Below the pieces are notes generated by a model. It worked only from the letters and a program-made list of their open reading frames with translations. It was not told where the DNA came from and ran no database searches. 64,000 nucleotides of DNA from Alkalimarinus alittae. GTDB taxonomy: Bacteria > Pseudomonadota > Gammaproteobacteria > Pseudomonadales > Oleiphilaceae. A program made the translations under genes and the position numbers. Numbering within the stretch: the first letter of the stretch is position 1; each line of letters begins with the position of its first letter. This document shows positions 27,225-36,988 of the stretch, in pieces. The stretch lies in assembly GCF_026016465.1 (NCBI RefSeq), contig NZ_CP100390.1, positions 3,516,501 to 3,580,500 of the forward strand. The letters are read 5' to 3'.

Positions 27225-28250
27225 TCAGCCACCCGTCATATTCATAAACCTCAAGATCTGAGGGTCTTCATCATGATTAAAGTGATGTCGCTCTGGTTTT
27301 AGGTCCATTGCATCAATAATCACCTGTTTTAATCGCTCAGTATCACCTGGGTACGATCTCAGAATGTCTTTTAAATCAACTGAATGCTCATTACCTAAAC
27401 ACAGCAGCAAACGCCCTTCTACCGTCACTCTTACTCGATTACAATCACCGCAAAAGTTATGACTGTGCGGTGAAATAAACCCAATACGGGTTTTGGAATC
27501 GGTCATAGCATAGTACTTCGATGGGCCTCCTGTTGAGTCTTCAGTAGACGTCAACGGAAATATTTCTGAGATCGTTTTTAATATTTCATCACTGGAGCAA
27601 TACGCTTCGCCTCGGTCATGCGACGAAATGGCACCTAATGGCATTTCTTCAATAAAGCTAATATCAATGTGCTTTTCTCTCGCAAACTTTACAAGATCAA
27701 TAATCTCATCATCATTACGCCCTTTAAGTATCACGGCGTTCAGCTTTATTTTAGAAAAACCTGCAGCAATAGCAGCATCAATCCCACTTAAAACTGTGTC
27801 TAAGCTCCCGGTGCGAGTCAGTTGACGAAAGCGGTCAGGTTTAAGACTATCAAGACTGATATTAATTCGCTTAACACCAGCAGATACCAAGCCACCAGAG
27901 AATCTCGTTAATTGGGAGCCATTTGTAGTCAGTACTAATTCGTTTAACGTCGGCAGAGCACCAATCTCTTCAATTACACTCATGACATTGTTACGTATCA
28001 ATGGCTCCCCTCCAGTTAAGCGAATTTTACTGACGCCTAACTCGCTAAAAACCTGAGCCACTAAACCGATTTCTTCTAAAGACAGAATATCCGCTCGCGG
28101 TAAAAAGCTCATTTCTTCATCCATGCAATATACGCAGCGAAAGTCGCAGCGGTCTGTTACAGAGATTCGAACATAGGTTACCTGTCTACCAAACTTATCA
28201 ACGAGCTTAGTTTCCGGTGATTTTGTATCAATCATTTCATGACCGTTCAT
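27225..28250 (-). CDS. moaA: GTP 3',8-cyclase MoaA (molybdenum cofactor)
   Basis: MoaA is a radical SAM enzyme that converts GTP to 3',8-cyclo-GTP, the first step to molybdopterin; MoaC then makes cyclic pyranopterin monophosphate. The 341-residue product has the N-terminal cluster motif CDFRCVYC, the SAM-binding TGGEPLI, the C-terminal cluster ligands in [13 protein letters not shown] with a later cysteine in LLLCLG, and the essential double-glycine tail (MTGG). It lies 14 bases downstream of moaC on the same strand. Use of this pathway implies molybdoenzymes elsewhere in the genome. Confidence 0.97.
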   Translation of the reverse strand: MNGHEMIDTKSPETKLVDKFGRQVTYVRISVTDRCDFRCVYCMDEEMSFLPRADILSLEEIGLVAQVFSELGVSKIRLTGGEPLIRNNVMSVIEEIGALPTLNELVLTTNGSQLTRFSGGLVSAGVKRINISLDSLKPDRFRQLTRTGSLDTVLSGIDAAIAAGFSKIKLNAVILKGRNDDEIIDLVKFAREKHIDISFIEEMPLGAISSHDRGEAYCSSDEILKTISEIFPLTSTEDSTGGPSKYYAMTDSKTRIGFISPHSHNFCGDCNRVRVTVEGRLLLCLGNEHSVDLKDILRSYPGDTERLKQVIIDAMDLKPERHHFNHDEDPQILRFMNMTGG

Positions 28251-28264
28251 AGCAATAACTCTAC

Positions 28265-28741
28265 TTATTCAGCTTTCCAATGCCCGGTACGCCCACCTTC
28301 TTTTTCAAGAAGTCTGATATTTTCAATCACCATTCCTTTGTCGACGGCTTTACACATATCATATAGCGTGAGTGCTGCTACACTTGCAGCGGTTAATGCC
28401 TCCATCTCAACACCTGTTTTGGCATCGAGTTTACACATTGTTTCGATCCTAACCCTTGCGTTTTCTGGCTCGGCAGTTAGATTCACTTTTACCGATGTTA
28501 GTAAAAGAGTATGACAGAGTGGAATCAACTCTGGGCATTTTTTAGCAGCCATGATGCCTGCAATTCGGGCCGTAGCAAATACATCACCTTTTTTATGTCG
28601 GCCTTCGGTAATCATGCTAAGCGTTTCTGACTTCATCGTAATATACGCTTCAGCCCTGGCAATCCGAGTCGTAACTGTTTTTTCTGACACATCAACCATA
28701 TGAGCTGAACCGGCCTCATCTAAATGAGTAAGCGTCGACAT
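28265..28741 (-). CDS. moaC: Cyclic pyranopterin monophosphate synthase MoaC
   Basis: MoaC turns the MoaA product into cyclic pyranopterin monophosphate. The 158-residue product has [21 protein letters not shown] at the start, [22 protein letters not shown], the LIPLCHTL motif and the C-terminal [22 protein letters not shown] block. I placed the start at 28741, where GAGG lies 5 bases upstream and alignment with Escherichia coli MoaC is best; an upstream in-frame ATG at 28756 has no ribosome site. moaA follows at once. Confidence 0.96.
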   Translation of the reverse strand: MSTLTHLDEAGSAHMVDVSEKTVTTRIARAEAYITMKSETLSMITEGRHKKGDVFATARIAGIMAAKKCPELIPLCHTLLLTSVKVNLTAEPENARVRIETMCKLDAKTGVEMEALTAASVAALTLYDMCKAVDKGMVIENIRLLEKEGGRTGHWKAE

Positions 28742-28813
28742 CATAACCTCTACCATTGTTTAATTAGACCACAAACGTAAGCTAAGCATTCAATTCTCTC
28801 TACAGAGCCCAAC

Positions 28814-29764
28814 CTACCACCAAGCACTTATTGCCGCGATACCTTGAGCACCATTAGTAATCGCTGTATTTATATCTGTTTCTTGCATGCCACCCAGCGC
28901 AAAAACTGGAAACGCAACCTGATCAGTTAGCGCCCGAAAGAGCGTCCAGCCAAGCGGCATTGCTTCTGGATGTGTACTGGTTTCTTTTATTGGAGAAAGT
29001 AATGCGTAATCGGGTGAAAGTCGACTCACCCAAGCCAATTCTTCTTTGTTATGGCAAGAAACCCCAAACCATTTATCTGTCGCTACAGGCCGTTCGTTAT
29101 ACCCTCGAGCCTCAGCAAAGGTTAAGTGTACCCCATCAGCGTCTGCCTCGTGCAAAATTGAGGGTTGAGCATTTAATATTAAACGGGCACCATTTCGGTC
29201 ACAGAGGCCCTTAATTTTTTTGACCTGCTTAATATATTCTGTCCGATCAGAGAGATATAACTCATGATGACGAAACTGAACTAGCGTTATATCATGATGC
29301 AAAATGGCGTTCTGCAGCTTTTGAATACAGTCGTCATTCGTTTTATACCCACCTGTTATCAAGTACTTATGAGGTAACATAATGGCTGAGATAATCGGCC
29401 TGTTAGCCGCAGGGAAATCAAACTCGGTTAAGTTAGCTTTTTCAACCCACTTGATAGGTTGACCTTCTGCGCCTTTAGCAACACCGCTAAAGCGGCTCAC
29501 CACCCAAACATCAAGCAAAACAGCTTTATCGCCATAATCATGGTGTATGCGTATTAACGGCTCAACACCCGCATGCACATCAACTTCAATATCGAGTTCT
29601 TCTTTTAGCTCGCGTTTCAATGCATGCTGGACGCTTTCATTTTTTTCGAGCTTCCCACCAGGAAACTCCCACAAACCACCCTGATGCACGCCATCAGGCC
29701 GCCGCGCTATCAAAACCTCGTTATCTCGCATGATAACCGCGACAGCTACATGAACTAACGACAT
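28814..29764 (-). CDS. Nudix (MutT-like) hydrolase fused to a ThiE/TenI-like domain
   Basis: Residues 1-130 are a MutT-type Nudix hydrolase: the Nudix box runs from G37 to I59 with E43, R51, E52, E55 and E56 all in place, in keeping with hydrolysis of 8-oxo-dGTP. Residues about 135-316 are a TIM barrel like thiamine phosphate synthase. In that half the usual catalytic and phosphate motifs are poor: FRH in place of REK, LILNAQ in place of the IINDR loop, and SPIKETSTHP where GPxFxTxTK is expected. The fusion is seen in Pseudomonas-like genomes, next to argJ and secA. Mutagenic nucleotide clean-up is likely for the first half; the second half may not make thiamine phosphate. Confidence 0.88.
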   Translation of the reverse strand: MSLVHVAVAVIMRDNEVLIARRPDGVHQGGLWEFPGGKLEKNESVQHALKRELKEELDIEVDVHAGVEPLIRIHHDYGDKAVLLDVWVVSRFSGVAKGAEGQPIKWVEKANLTEFDFPAANRPIISAIMLPHKYLITGGYKTNDDCIQKLQNAILHHDITLVQFRHHELYLSDRTEYIKQVKKIKGLCDRNGARLILNAQPSILHEADADGVHLTFAEARGYNERPVATDKWFGVSCHNKEELAWVSRLSPDYALLSPIKETSTHPEAMPLGWTLFRALTDQVAFPVFALGGMQETDINTAITNGAQGIAAISAWW

Positions 29765-29788
29765 ACTAACCTATCCCTACAGTACTAT

Positions 29789-31006
29789 TTATGAGCGGTA
29801 CTCTGCATTGATTGTGACATATTCGCGTGACAGATCCGTGGTCCATATTGTTTCAGAAGCACGCCCACGCCCTAACTGGATGCGAATGGTGATTTCCTCA
29901 CGATTCATCACTTGCTGGCCTTTCTCCTCAGTATATTCAGCGTCTCGGCCACCATTACTAACAATACAGACTTCATCTAGATGAATGATGATTGCATCCA
30001 AATCCAACTCGTTAACGCCCGCTCGACCCACTGCAGCCAGAATACGCCCCCAATTAGGATCACATGCAAACAATGCGGTCTTCACAAGCGGTGAATGCGC
30101 GACTGTGTAGGCAACGTCTAACGCTTCTTGCTGACTTTTCGCACTCTCGACAATGACCGAAACAAACTTTGTGGCACCCTCGCCATCTCGTACAATCGCT
30201 TGAGCTAACTCGACAAAAAGTGCTTTTAGCGCTGTCGTAAATTGCGCCAATTCTACCGTTCCGCGCTTCAATTCTGGCGCGTCACTTTTACCTGTTGCAA
30301 CAAGAATACAGGAGTCGTTAGTCGAGGTGTCACCATCTATGGTAATTCGATTAAAAGAAAGCCCTGCGCAGTCAGTAAGTATTTCCTGTAATAGTCCCTG
30401 CTCTATTTTGGCGTCGGTCGCAACAAACCCAAGCATGGTCGCCATATTAGGCATAATCATACCCGCACCTTTACTGACGCCGGAGATAGATATTCGATGA
30501 CCCGCGATATCGAGCACTTTAGATGCCCCCTTAGGCCTCGTATCCGTCGTCATGATACCTTCTGCAGCGTCTGCCCATGCAGCTTCATTTAAAGCTGACA
30601 GCGCGTCTGGCAGACCTTTTATAATCGAATTAACCGGTAAAGTCTCACCAATCACGCCCGTAGAAAAAGGCAATATAGTTGTATGAGCTACCTGCGTAAG
30701 CTCAGCGAGTGCCTGGCAACACTGCAAGGCGTCATTCATTCCTTGAGTGCCGGTTCCTGCATTGGCATTCCCCGTATTAATAAGTAGATAGCGTGGAGAA
30801 CTAGAGGCTAGATTTTGCTTGGATAGTACGACGGGTGCCGCACAAAATGCATTTTTAGTAAAAACACCTGCACTAGTGCAACCCTCGGCCAATTCAAATA
30901 CCACAAGATCTTTTCGGTCAGGGTATTTAATGCCTGCCTTTGCTACACCAATACGTACACCGTTGATTACTTGAAATTCAGGTAGTTCACCTTTTCCAAC
31001 CGCCAT
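29789..31006 (-). CDS. argJ: Bifunctional ornithine acetyltransferase/N-acetylglutamate synthase ArgJ
   Basis: ArgJ transfers the acetyl group from N-acetylornithine to glutamate, recycling it in arginine synthesis; some members also use acetyl-CoA. The 405-residue precursor cleaves itself into alpha and beta chains before the threonine of the PNMATMLGFVATDA motif, which is intact here. Other family blocks are TNTGNANAGTG-like (INTGNANAGTGTQG), SKGAGMI and ACDPNWGRILAAVGRAG. It lies downstream of secA with a terminator between them, and 24 bases upstream of the Nudix-ThiE gene, a conserved order. Confidence 0.97.
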   Translation of the reverse strand: MAVGKGELPEFQVINGVRIGVAKAGIKYPDRKDLVVFELAEGCTSAGVFTKNAFCAAPVVLSKQNLASSSPRYLLINTGNANAGTGTQGMNDALQCCQALAELTQVAHTTILPFSTGVIGETLPVNSIIKGLPDALSALNEAAWADAAEGIMTTDTRPKGASKVLDIAGHRISISGVSKGAGMIMPNMATMLGFVATDAKIEQGLLQEILTDCAGLSFNRITIDGDTSTNDSCILVATGKSDAPELKRGTVELAQFTTALKALFVELAQAIVRDGEGATKFVSVIVESAKSQQEALDVAYTVAHSPLVKTALFACDPNWGRILAAVGRAGVNELDLDAIIIHLDEVCIVSNGGRDAEYTEEKGQQVMNREEITIRIQLGRGRASETIWTTDLSREYVTINAEYRS

Positions 31007-31091
31007 TACTATTCTCTCTTATCACTTAAAAATAATCGTGCCTTAGCTAATATGCGCTAAGGCGGACTCGGGTACTCACCCTCTAAAACGA

Positions 31092-31127
31092 AATAAAGGG
31101 GTGAGCCTATCAGCTCACCCCTTTATT
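31092..31127 (-). terminator. Terminator of secA
   Basis: A perfect 15-bp stem (31092-31106 with 31113-31127) closes a 6-base loop. On the minus strand the GC core (GGGGTGAGC) is followed by TTTATTTCGTTTT. It lies 38 bases past the secA stop; the near symmetry could also work on the other strand. Confidence 0.88.
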
Positions 31128-31164
31128 GTTATCGGTAATAATTAAATTGGATAATTTAATTTGA

Positions 31165-33897
31165 TTACGCGATTTTACCGTGACACTGCTTAAACTTCTT
31201 ACCTGACCCACAAGGGCATACTTCATTCCGCCCAACTTTTCGTCCATCGCGAACAAACGGTTCAGGCTGCGCTTGCGCTTCTTTTGATTCCGTCTCTTCT
31301 GGCATTGCAGAGCCTTCTTCATGCTGCGCTTTAGCCGCTTGCATCTGTTGAGCTAATGCTTCTCTGCGTTGCTGCTCTATCCGCTCCAGCTCATCTTTGC
31401 TTTGAACCTGTACATGACATAGTACTCTAACCACGTCATGCTTAAGCGCATTTAATAGATTATTGAACAGTTCAAAAGATTCACGTTTATACTCTTGCTT
31501 CGGATTCTTACCCGCATAGCCTCGTAAATGAATACCTCTGCGCAAGTTATCCATTGATGCCAAGTGCTCTTTCCACAAAGTATCCAGTATTTGTAAGAAA
31601 ATCTGTTTTTCAAAGTTGCGCATAACTTCAGCGCCCGCAGATGCTTCTTTTGCTTCATACGCGGCAATGACCTCATCGCGAACTTTGGCGACTAGCGTCT
31701 CTTCATGCAAACTGTCGTCTTCGTCCAACCATTTCTGAACTGGAAGTGAAATAGCCATTTCTGACTCTAGGTGTTTCTCTAACCCTTCAACATCCCACTG
31801 CTCTTCAAGACTCTGAGGTGGAATAAAACCACTAACGACTTCATTAATAACATCTACACGAATAGTATTAATCATTTCGGAGATGTCATCATTGCTCATC
31901 ACTTCGTTGCGCTGCTCATACACAACCCGACGCTGATCGTTAGCAACATCATCATATTCTAATAGCGACTTACGAATATCAAAGTTACGCCCTTCAACCT
32001 TACGCTGAGCTTTTTCAATAGCATTACTTACCATGCGATGCTCTATTGCTTCACCTTTTTGCATGCCTAACGCCTGCATAAGGTTTTTCACACGGTCTGA
32101 AGCAAAAATACGCATTAAGCTATCTTCAAGAGACAGGAAGAATCGCGTACTACCGGGGTCCCCCTGACGACCCGCTCGGCCTCGCAGTTGGTTATCAATA
32201 CGTCGTGATTCGTGACGTTCGGTCCCCAATATATGCAAACCACCCGCATTAATGATGGCATCATGGCGTATCTGCCACTCTTGTTTAATTTTATCGATTT
32301 GTTCCTGAGTCGGGTTATTGAGCGTCGCAACTTCTGCTTCCCAGTTACCCCCTAGAACAATATCTGTTCCTCGACCCGCCATATTAGTCGCTATAGTGAC
32401 CGCGCCTGCACGTCCAGCCTGCGCAATAATTTGAGCTTCCTGAGCATGCTGCTTAGCGTTAAGAACATTATGCTTAATACCTGCCTTTTTGAGCGTGGCA
32501 GATAGAATCTCAGATGTTTCAATTGACGCTGTACCTACCAGTACAGGCCTCTCTTCAGCCGTAGCATCTTTGATTTCATCAACAATAGCCTGGAACTTTT
32601 CTTCTTCTGTCAAATAAACCAAGTCGTTATGGTCTATTCTTTGCACCGTCTTATTAGTTGGAATAACAACCACATCCAAACCATAAATCTGTTGGAATTC
32701 AAATGCTTCTGTATCAGCAGTACCGGTCATACCTGCCAATTTTTCATACAACCTAAAATAGTTCTGGAATGTGGTAGACGCTAACGTCTGACTTTCAGCC
32801 TGAATCGTCACGCCTTCTTTAGCCTCAATCGCTTGGTGCATACCTTCGCCCCAACGACGTCCAGGCATCGTTCGCCCGGTATGCTCATCAACAATAACAA
32901 TCTGACCATTCTGAACAATATAATCGACATCTTTTGTAAACAGTACGTGCGCTTTTAACGCCGCAGAGACGTGATGCAACAAGCCCAAGTTGATAGCAGA
33001 GTAAAGACTGTCGCCTTCTTGCAAAAGCCCTTCTTTCACTAACAGTTGCTCTATATAGGTATGACCTTCTTCTGTTAGATCGACTGACCGGCTTTTCTCA
33101 TCAACGATATAATGGCCTTCATCTGCAGCCTCCCCTTCTTCATTGACCTCCGCTCTTTTGAGCATTGGTGCTATCAGGTTCATCTGAGTATAAAGTTTTG
33201 AGCTGTCTTCTACTGCGCCAGAGATAACAAGCGGTGTTCGAGCTTCATCGATTAAAATAGAGTCGACTTCATCGACGATGGCATAATATAGGCCTCTCTG
33301 AGCTTTCTCGGATGAACTAAATGCCATATTATCGCGAAGGTAGTCAAAACCGAATTCGTTATTGGTACCGTAAGTAATATCACACTGATACGCTTGACGT
33401 TTCTCTTCCGCGTCTTGTCCGCCGTATATAACACCCACTTCCATACCGAGTGCGTTATAGAGTGGACGCATCCAGTCGGCATCTCGTTTAGCAAGATAAT
33501 CGTTTACGGTTACAACATGAACCCCTTTGCCTGCGAGTGCATTCAAATAAACAGGCAGTGTTGCAACAAGAGTTTTACCCTCACCAGTACGCATTTCAGC
33601 AATACGCCCTTCATGAAGAGTAATACCACCAATCATTTGCGTATCAAAATGACGCATTCCCATGGCCCGCTTACCGGCTTCTCGAACCACTGCAAACGCT
33701 TCTGGTAAAATTTGATCTAGTGACTCACCACTCGCCAGACGACCTTTTAGTTTTTCGGTCTGCCCCTTAAGCGCCTCATCGTCTAGCTTGGCTAATTCTT
33801 CTTCCATGGCATTAATCAGTGGAACGATTTTGCCCATTCTTTTCAGTTCACGGCTATTCTTGCTACCAAAGACCTTTTTTACCAAAGATGAAAACAT
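31165..33897 (-). CDS. secA: Preprotein translocase ATPase SecA
   Basis: SecA drives secretory preproteins through SecYEG using ATP. The 910-residue product has Walker A ([14 protein letters not shown]), the DEVD Walker B ([16 protein letters not shown]), the preprotein cross-linking domain, [10 protein letters not shown] and the [11 protein letters not shown] motif of the second nucleotide fold, plus a C-terminal zinc motif ([13 protein letters not shown]) that binds SecB and phospholipid. A promoter about 230 bases upstream gives a long leader without a SecM-like gene. A hairpin terminator follows. Neighbours argJ and an M23 peptidase are conserved in related genera. Confidence 0.98.
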   Translation of the reverse strand: MFSSLVKKVFGSKNSRELKRMGKIVPLINAMEEELAKLDDEALKGQTEKLKGRLASGESLDQILPEAFAVVREAGKRAMGMRHFDTQMIGGITLHEGRIAEMRTGEGKTLVATLPVYLNALAGKGVHVVTVNDYLAKRDADWMRPLYNALGMEVGVIYGGQDAEEKRQAYQCDITYGTNNEFGFDYLRDNMAFSSSEKAQRGLYYAIVDEVDSILIDEARTPLVISGAVEDSSKLYTQMNLIAPMLKRAEVNEEGEAADEGHYIVDEKSRSVDLTEEGHTYIEQLLVKEGLLQEGDSLYSAINLGLLHHVSAALKAHVLFTKDVDYIVQNGQIVIVDEHTGRTMPGRRWGEGMHQAIEAKEGVTIQAESQTLASTTFQNYFRLYEKLAGMTGTADTEAFEFQQIYGLDVVVIPTNKTVQRIDHNDLVYLTEEEKFQAIVDEIKDATAEERPVLVGTASIETSEILSATLKKAGIKHNVLNAKQHAQEAQIIAQAGRAGAVTIATNMAGRGTDIVLGGNWEAEVATLNNPTQEQIDKIKQEWQIRHDAIINAGGLHILGTERHESRRIDNQLRGRAGRQGDPGSTRFFLSLEDSLMRIFASDRVKNLMQALGMQKGEAIEHRMVSNAIEKAQRKVEGRNFDIRKSLLEYDDVANDQRRVVYEQRNEVMSNDDISEMINTIRVDVINEVVSGFIPPQSLEEQWDVEGLEKHLESEMAISLPVQKWLDEDDSLHEETLVAKVRDEVIAAYEAKEASAGAEVMRNFEKQIFLQILDTLWKEHLASMDNLRRGIHLRGYAGKNPKQEYKRESFELFNNLLNALKHDVVRVLCHVQVQSKDELERIEQQRREALAQQMQAAKAQHEEGSAMPEETESKEAQAQPEPFVRDGRKVGRNEVCPCGSGKKFKQCHGKIA

Positions 33898-34134
33898 AGT
33901 GCTCTTCTGTTTGATGTCTACGAAAATTAAATATGAGGATACTGGATGATATTAACCATCCTACGTGTTTTTACCCAGTATTTAAACCACTGTACGAATG
34001 TTACGATACCACTGATTTTTATCGCTATTTTACGCGGAACATAAAAATAGTTACTTGATCGTTCGCAACTAGCGCTGCCTGGCTACCATTATTTTTTGCC
34101 AAACAGAAATACAGATTCTTTTTATAAGCGCAAC

Positions 34135-34163
34135 ATTCTAACTCTATTTTAATCGAGCGACAA
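34135..34163 (-). promoter_or_regulatory. sigma-70 promoter of secA
   Basis: On the minus strand TTGTCG (34163-34158) is followed after exactly 17 bases by TAGAAT (34140-34135). It is the best match in the region. Confidence 0.55.
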
Positions 34164-34180
34164 AGTTTTTAGGTACTTGA

Positions 34181-34203
34181 TAGAAGGGCTGTGCGCCCTT
34201 CTA
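34181..34203 (-). terminator. Possible weak terminator after the M23 peptidase gene
   Basis: TAGAAGGGC and GCCCTTCTA form a 9-bp stem with a 5-base loop, 34 bases past the stop codon. No T-run follows on the minus strand, so it may instead be an mRNA end or a partial terminator. Confidence 0.4.
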
Positions 34204-34237
34204 GTGAGGAGAGAGATAACCGATAAAGCAAACCACG

Positions 34238-35179
34238 CTATCGACTGGCTCTATAGATGTACTTTTCAGGATTCTGCGTTTTGCTGTTTTTGATCACCTC
34301 AAAATGGACATGAGGCCCAGTAGATCTTCCTGTGCTACCCATCTTGGCAACAACTTGGCCTTTTTTGACAACCTCGCCAACATTGACCAATAGCTCTTTA
34401 CAATGCCCGTAGCGAGTAGTCACACCACCACCGTGATTAATTTCGATTAAATTTCCGTATCCGTAGCGATCAGAAGACCACGTAACTACACCTGACGCGA
34501 CTGCGACAATGTCACTTCCATCTTTACCCGCAAAATCAACACCGCCATGCCACGCCCGCTTACCTGAAAACGGGTCTGACCGATAACCATAACGTGACGA
34601 CATCCACCCCTTATGAATTGGGCGACCTGCTATAAATAAATCTTTCTGAATTTTCTGGCTAACAAATAGCTCGTCTAACACGTCCAGTTGCTGCTCCCGG
34701 TCTTTAATCTGGCTTTCAATTCTAGATAGGGACTCTTGCAAATCGGGTAAACGGTAAGACTCGGTATCATCCAAGGACTCAGGGCCACCCAGCGCAGGTG
34801 CATTTTCGAAATCAAACTCCCCTTTACCAATCTTAGCGACTTCAGTAAGCCTCTGACCTAATGCGTCGAGACGCAACAAACTCGCTTGAATTGACCCCAT
34901 ACGCAATGTTAGCGCATCCACTTGCTCGCCAGACACCTGCTTCAACTCACTAATTTGCTGCTGCTGCTCGGTCAATATTGTTTGCCAATACGCTATTGTT
35001 TTTCCACTGAACTCTTGAGGCAAATCACCTGTCACAGGTAATGCTGCCAACCTATAGGCTGAAAAAGCTACACCGGCAAGCAGCGCGATAAAGGCCAAGA
35101 CGGCCATGGTGATTTTGGTATTATCCATCACCATGGTTTTCGACTTGCCGTGATTACGTCCAACAAAAATAATATTCAT
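34238..35179 (-). CDS. M23 family metallopeptidase (membrane-anchored murein hydrolase-like)
   Basis: The 313-residue protein has a short cytoplasmic start, a membrane helix at about 24-44 (KITMAVLAFIALLAGVAFSA), a periplasmic coiled coil (about 60-165) and a C-terminal LytM domain. The zinc motifs are intact: HGGVDFAG (HxxxD) and GPHVHFEV (HxH). Active LytM enzymes cut peptidoglycan cross-bridges, and coiled-coil members often act near division sites. It lies between secA and the dciA-lpxC-ftsZ region, an arrangement common in Pseudomonas-like genomes. It is divergent from dciA. Confidence 0.92.
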   Translation of the reverse strand: MNIIFVGRNHGKSKTMVMDNTKITMAVLAFIALLAGVAFSAYRLAALPVTGDLPQEFSGKTIAYWQTILTEQQQQISELKQVSGEQVDALTLRMGSIQASLLRLDALGQRLTEVAKIGKGEFDFENAPALGGPESLDDTESYRLPDLQESLSRIESQIKDREQQLDVLDELFVSQKIQKDLFIAGRPIHKGWMSSRYGYRSDPFSGKRAWHGGVDFAGKDGSDIVAVASGVVTWSSDRYGYGNLIEINHGGGVTTRYGHCKELLVNVGEVVKKGQVVAKMGSTGRSTGPHVHFEVIKNSKTQNPEKYIYRASR

Positions 35180-35402
35180 TAACTATGTCTATCTCTCTTT
35201 ATCGCTTGCGCGTTTCAATAGCCGGCTAACCTATACTAACGACACCCCCGTATCACTAATATCTTTATAGCCCAAAACACTGCAAACTCAATATGGATGA
35301 GTTATCCTGACCTACTATTCATTTTTAACTATTTTACAATTAATGCTGTATATTCTTGTAACGACTTGTATTAAAAATGAACAATAGGGATCAACTACAC
35401 TC

Positions 35403-35424
35403 AAATAGCGCAAAGTAGCTATTT
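35403..35424 (+). promoter_or_regulatory. Small hairpin in the dciA leader
   Basis: AAATAGC (35403-35409) and GCTATTT (35418-35424) form a 7-bp stem about 40 bases before dciA. A 13-codon open frame (ATG at 35377, stop at 35416-35418) ends in its loop and right arm but has no ribosome site. A role in attenuation is only a possibility. Confidence 0.3.
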
Positions 35425-35463
35425 TCGCGTTTCTACGAACTTTTTTCAAATTTTTACGATTAT

Positions 35464-35925
35464 ATGAACAACGATAAACTGACAGAAAAGAGATCTTTAG
35501 CTCAAATAACCAGCAAAACCCATGATCTCAATCGACTTTTCAGAAAGGCTGATGCTATATCAAAACTTGATAAAGAGTTGGATATCGCGCTGCCAGATAG
35601 CCTAAAAGGTAAGTTTAAAATAGCAGGCTATAAAGATGGCGTACTAAAATTAGTCGTACATTCAGCTACGTCTGCAACACGATTAAAATTTGCTCAGAGC
35701 GAATTGATGAGCAAATTACGCTTAAACCCCATTTTAAAAGACCTACAGTCAATATCGATAAAAATAAGACCTGCACGCTACAAAAAGAAGCTTATACGAA
35801 AGTTACAACTGCTCAGTAATGAAAATGCCCAGCTACTAACAGAGGAAGCTGGGCAAACGAAGGATAAAGACCTTAGAGACGTTTTGTTACGGCTAGCAGC
35901 TCATACCAACCGCACACCGGAATAA
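35464..35925 (+). CDS. dciA: DciA family protein (DUF721), replicative helicase operator
   Basis: DciA is the ancestral loader or operator of the DnaB helicase in bacteria that lack DnaC/DnaI. The 153-residue product has the DUF721 core: LDKELDIALPDSLKGKFKIAGYKDGVLKLVVHSATSATRLKF, then MSKLRLNPILKDLQSISIKIRP. The basic, helical C-terminal tail (RYKKKLIRKLQLL onward) fits a flexible DNA- or DnaB-binding part. It lies next to lpxC and the M23 peptidase, the position where dciA is found in Pseudomonas and Vibrio. It converges on lpxC with a short hairpin between. Confidence 0.88.
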   Translation: MNNDKLTEKRSLAQITSKTHDLNRLFRKADAISKLDKELDIALPDSLKGKFKIAGYKDGVLKLVVHSATSATRLKFAQSELMSKLRLNPILKDLQSISIKIRPARYKKKLIRKLQLLSNENAQLLTEEAGQTKDKDLRDVLLRLAAHTNRTPE

Positions 35926-35945
35926 TGACCAACAATCATTATTCC
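35919..35945. terminator. Short hairpin between convergent dciA and lpxC
   Basis: GGAATAATGA and TCATTATTCC form a perfect 10-bp stem with a 7-base loop, beginning inside the last codons of dciA and ending 10 bases before lpxC ends. It is AT-rich and followed on the plus strand only by scattered T, so terminator strength is uncertain. Confidence 0.5.
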
Positions 35946-35955
35946 ACGTTCTTTA

Positions 35956-36870
35956 TTACTCTGCGGACAACAAAGGTCTCATATAAGAGATTGGCGCTGT
36001 TGAGGCATCATTGAATGTTTCAACATCCCATGCATCTTCTTGAGCAATAAGCGCTCTCAGCAGCTTATTGTTAAGGTCGTGACCTGACTTATGGCCTTTA
36101 AACTCGCCAATCAAGCTATTTCCTAACAAGTACAAATCACCAATAGCATCCAATACTTTATGCTTAACAAATTCATCTTCATAACGAAGGCCGTCCTCAT
36201 TTAGGACTTTAAATTCATCAACCACGATCGCATTATCAACACTTCCACCAAGGGCAAGGTTCATTGCGCGTAACTGCTCTATATCTCTCATAAAGCCAAA
36301 TGTTCTCGCTCGACTGACTTCTTTAACAAACGATGTACTTGAAAAGTCCACCGATGTTTCCTGGCTTCTTCCCTTGAAAGCAGGATGATCAAAATCAATC
36401 GTGAAGCTCACTTTGAACCCGTTAAACGGAACAAAGGTAGCCGTCTTATCACCATCTGATACTGTGATTTCTTTTTTTATACGAATGAACTTTTTCGGCG
36501 ACTCTTGCTCTTCTATTCCTGCAGACTGAATCAGAAATACAAAAGGTCCAGCACTTCCATCCATTATAGGCACTTCTTCAGCACTGACTTCTACATAGGC
36601 ATTATCGATGCCTAATCCTGCCATTGCAGAAAGTAGATGCTCAACTGTCGCCACTTTTACGCCATCTTTAACCAATGTGGTAGACAACGTAGTCTCACCC
36701 ACATTTTCGGCACGAGCTGGAATCTCAACAACAGGATCAAGATCTGTCCGACAGAACACAATACCGGTATCAATGGGCGCTGATTTCAAGGTCAAATAGA
36801 CCTTTTTACCACTGTGAAGACCCACGCCCGTTGCCCGGATTGTATTTTTTAAAGTCCTTTGTCTAATCAT
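35956..36870 (-). CDS. lpxC: UDP-3-O-acyl-N-acetylglucosamine deacetylase LpxC
   Basis: LpxC carries out the committed step of lipid A synthesis, removing acetate from UDP-3-O-acyl-GlcNAc. The 304-residue product starts [24 protein letters not shown] and shows the zinc and catalytic residues in [16 protein letters not shown] and [33 protein letters not shown] follows. It is the last gene of the long dcw run, after ftsZ. In Escherichia coli its level is set by FtsH proteolysis; the C-terminal tail here (YMRPLLSAE) is different from that degradation signal. Confidence 0.98.
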   Translation of the reverse strand: MIRQRTLKNTIRATGVGLHSGKKVYLTLKSAPIDTGIVFCRTDLDPVVEIPARAENVGETTLSTTLVKDGVKVATVEHLLSAMAGLGIDNAYVEVSAEEVPIMDGSAGPFVFLIQSAGIEEQESPKKFIRIKKEITVSDGDKTATFVPFNGFKVSFTIDFDHPAFKGRSQETSVDFSSTSFVKEVSRARTFGFMRDIEQLRAMNLALGGSVDNAIVVDEFKVLNEDGLRYEDEFVKHKVLDAIGDLYLLGNSLIGEFKGHKSGHDLNNKLLRALIAQEDAWDVETFNDASTAPISYMRPLLSAE

Positions 36871-36988
36871 AAGGATGTAAACCGCTCAAAGATATTCAAT
36901 ATCACCGCACAAAATTAATCTGCACAAAATTTCGCAAATGATAGCAGAAATCAACAACTGACACCAATCAGAAGGTTATTACCATCTG

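Larger units (their letters stand above)
33898..34237. other. secA leader region (340 bp)
   Basis: The gap between the M23 peptidase and secA holds the secA promoter and a leader of about 230 bases. Within it are alternative hairpins (ATACTGG/CCAGTAT at 33939-33981 and GGATG/CATCC at 33944-33961) that share bases and cannot form fully together. Short open frames of 5-10 codons are present without ribosome sites; no SecM-like gene is seen. A 9-bp stem at 34181-34203 just past the peptidase gene lacks a T-run. Confidence 0.5.

Noticed and set aside
33394-33708. Plus-strand frame of 104 codons opposite secA
   Set aside because: Antisense to an intact secA with no recognisable domain.
33898-34237. 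SecM-like leader gene before secA
   Set aside because: Only frames of 5-10 codons without ribosome sites or an arrest-type sequence.
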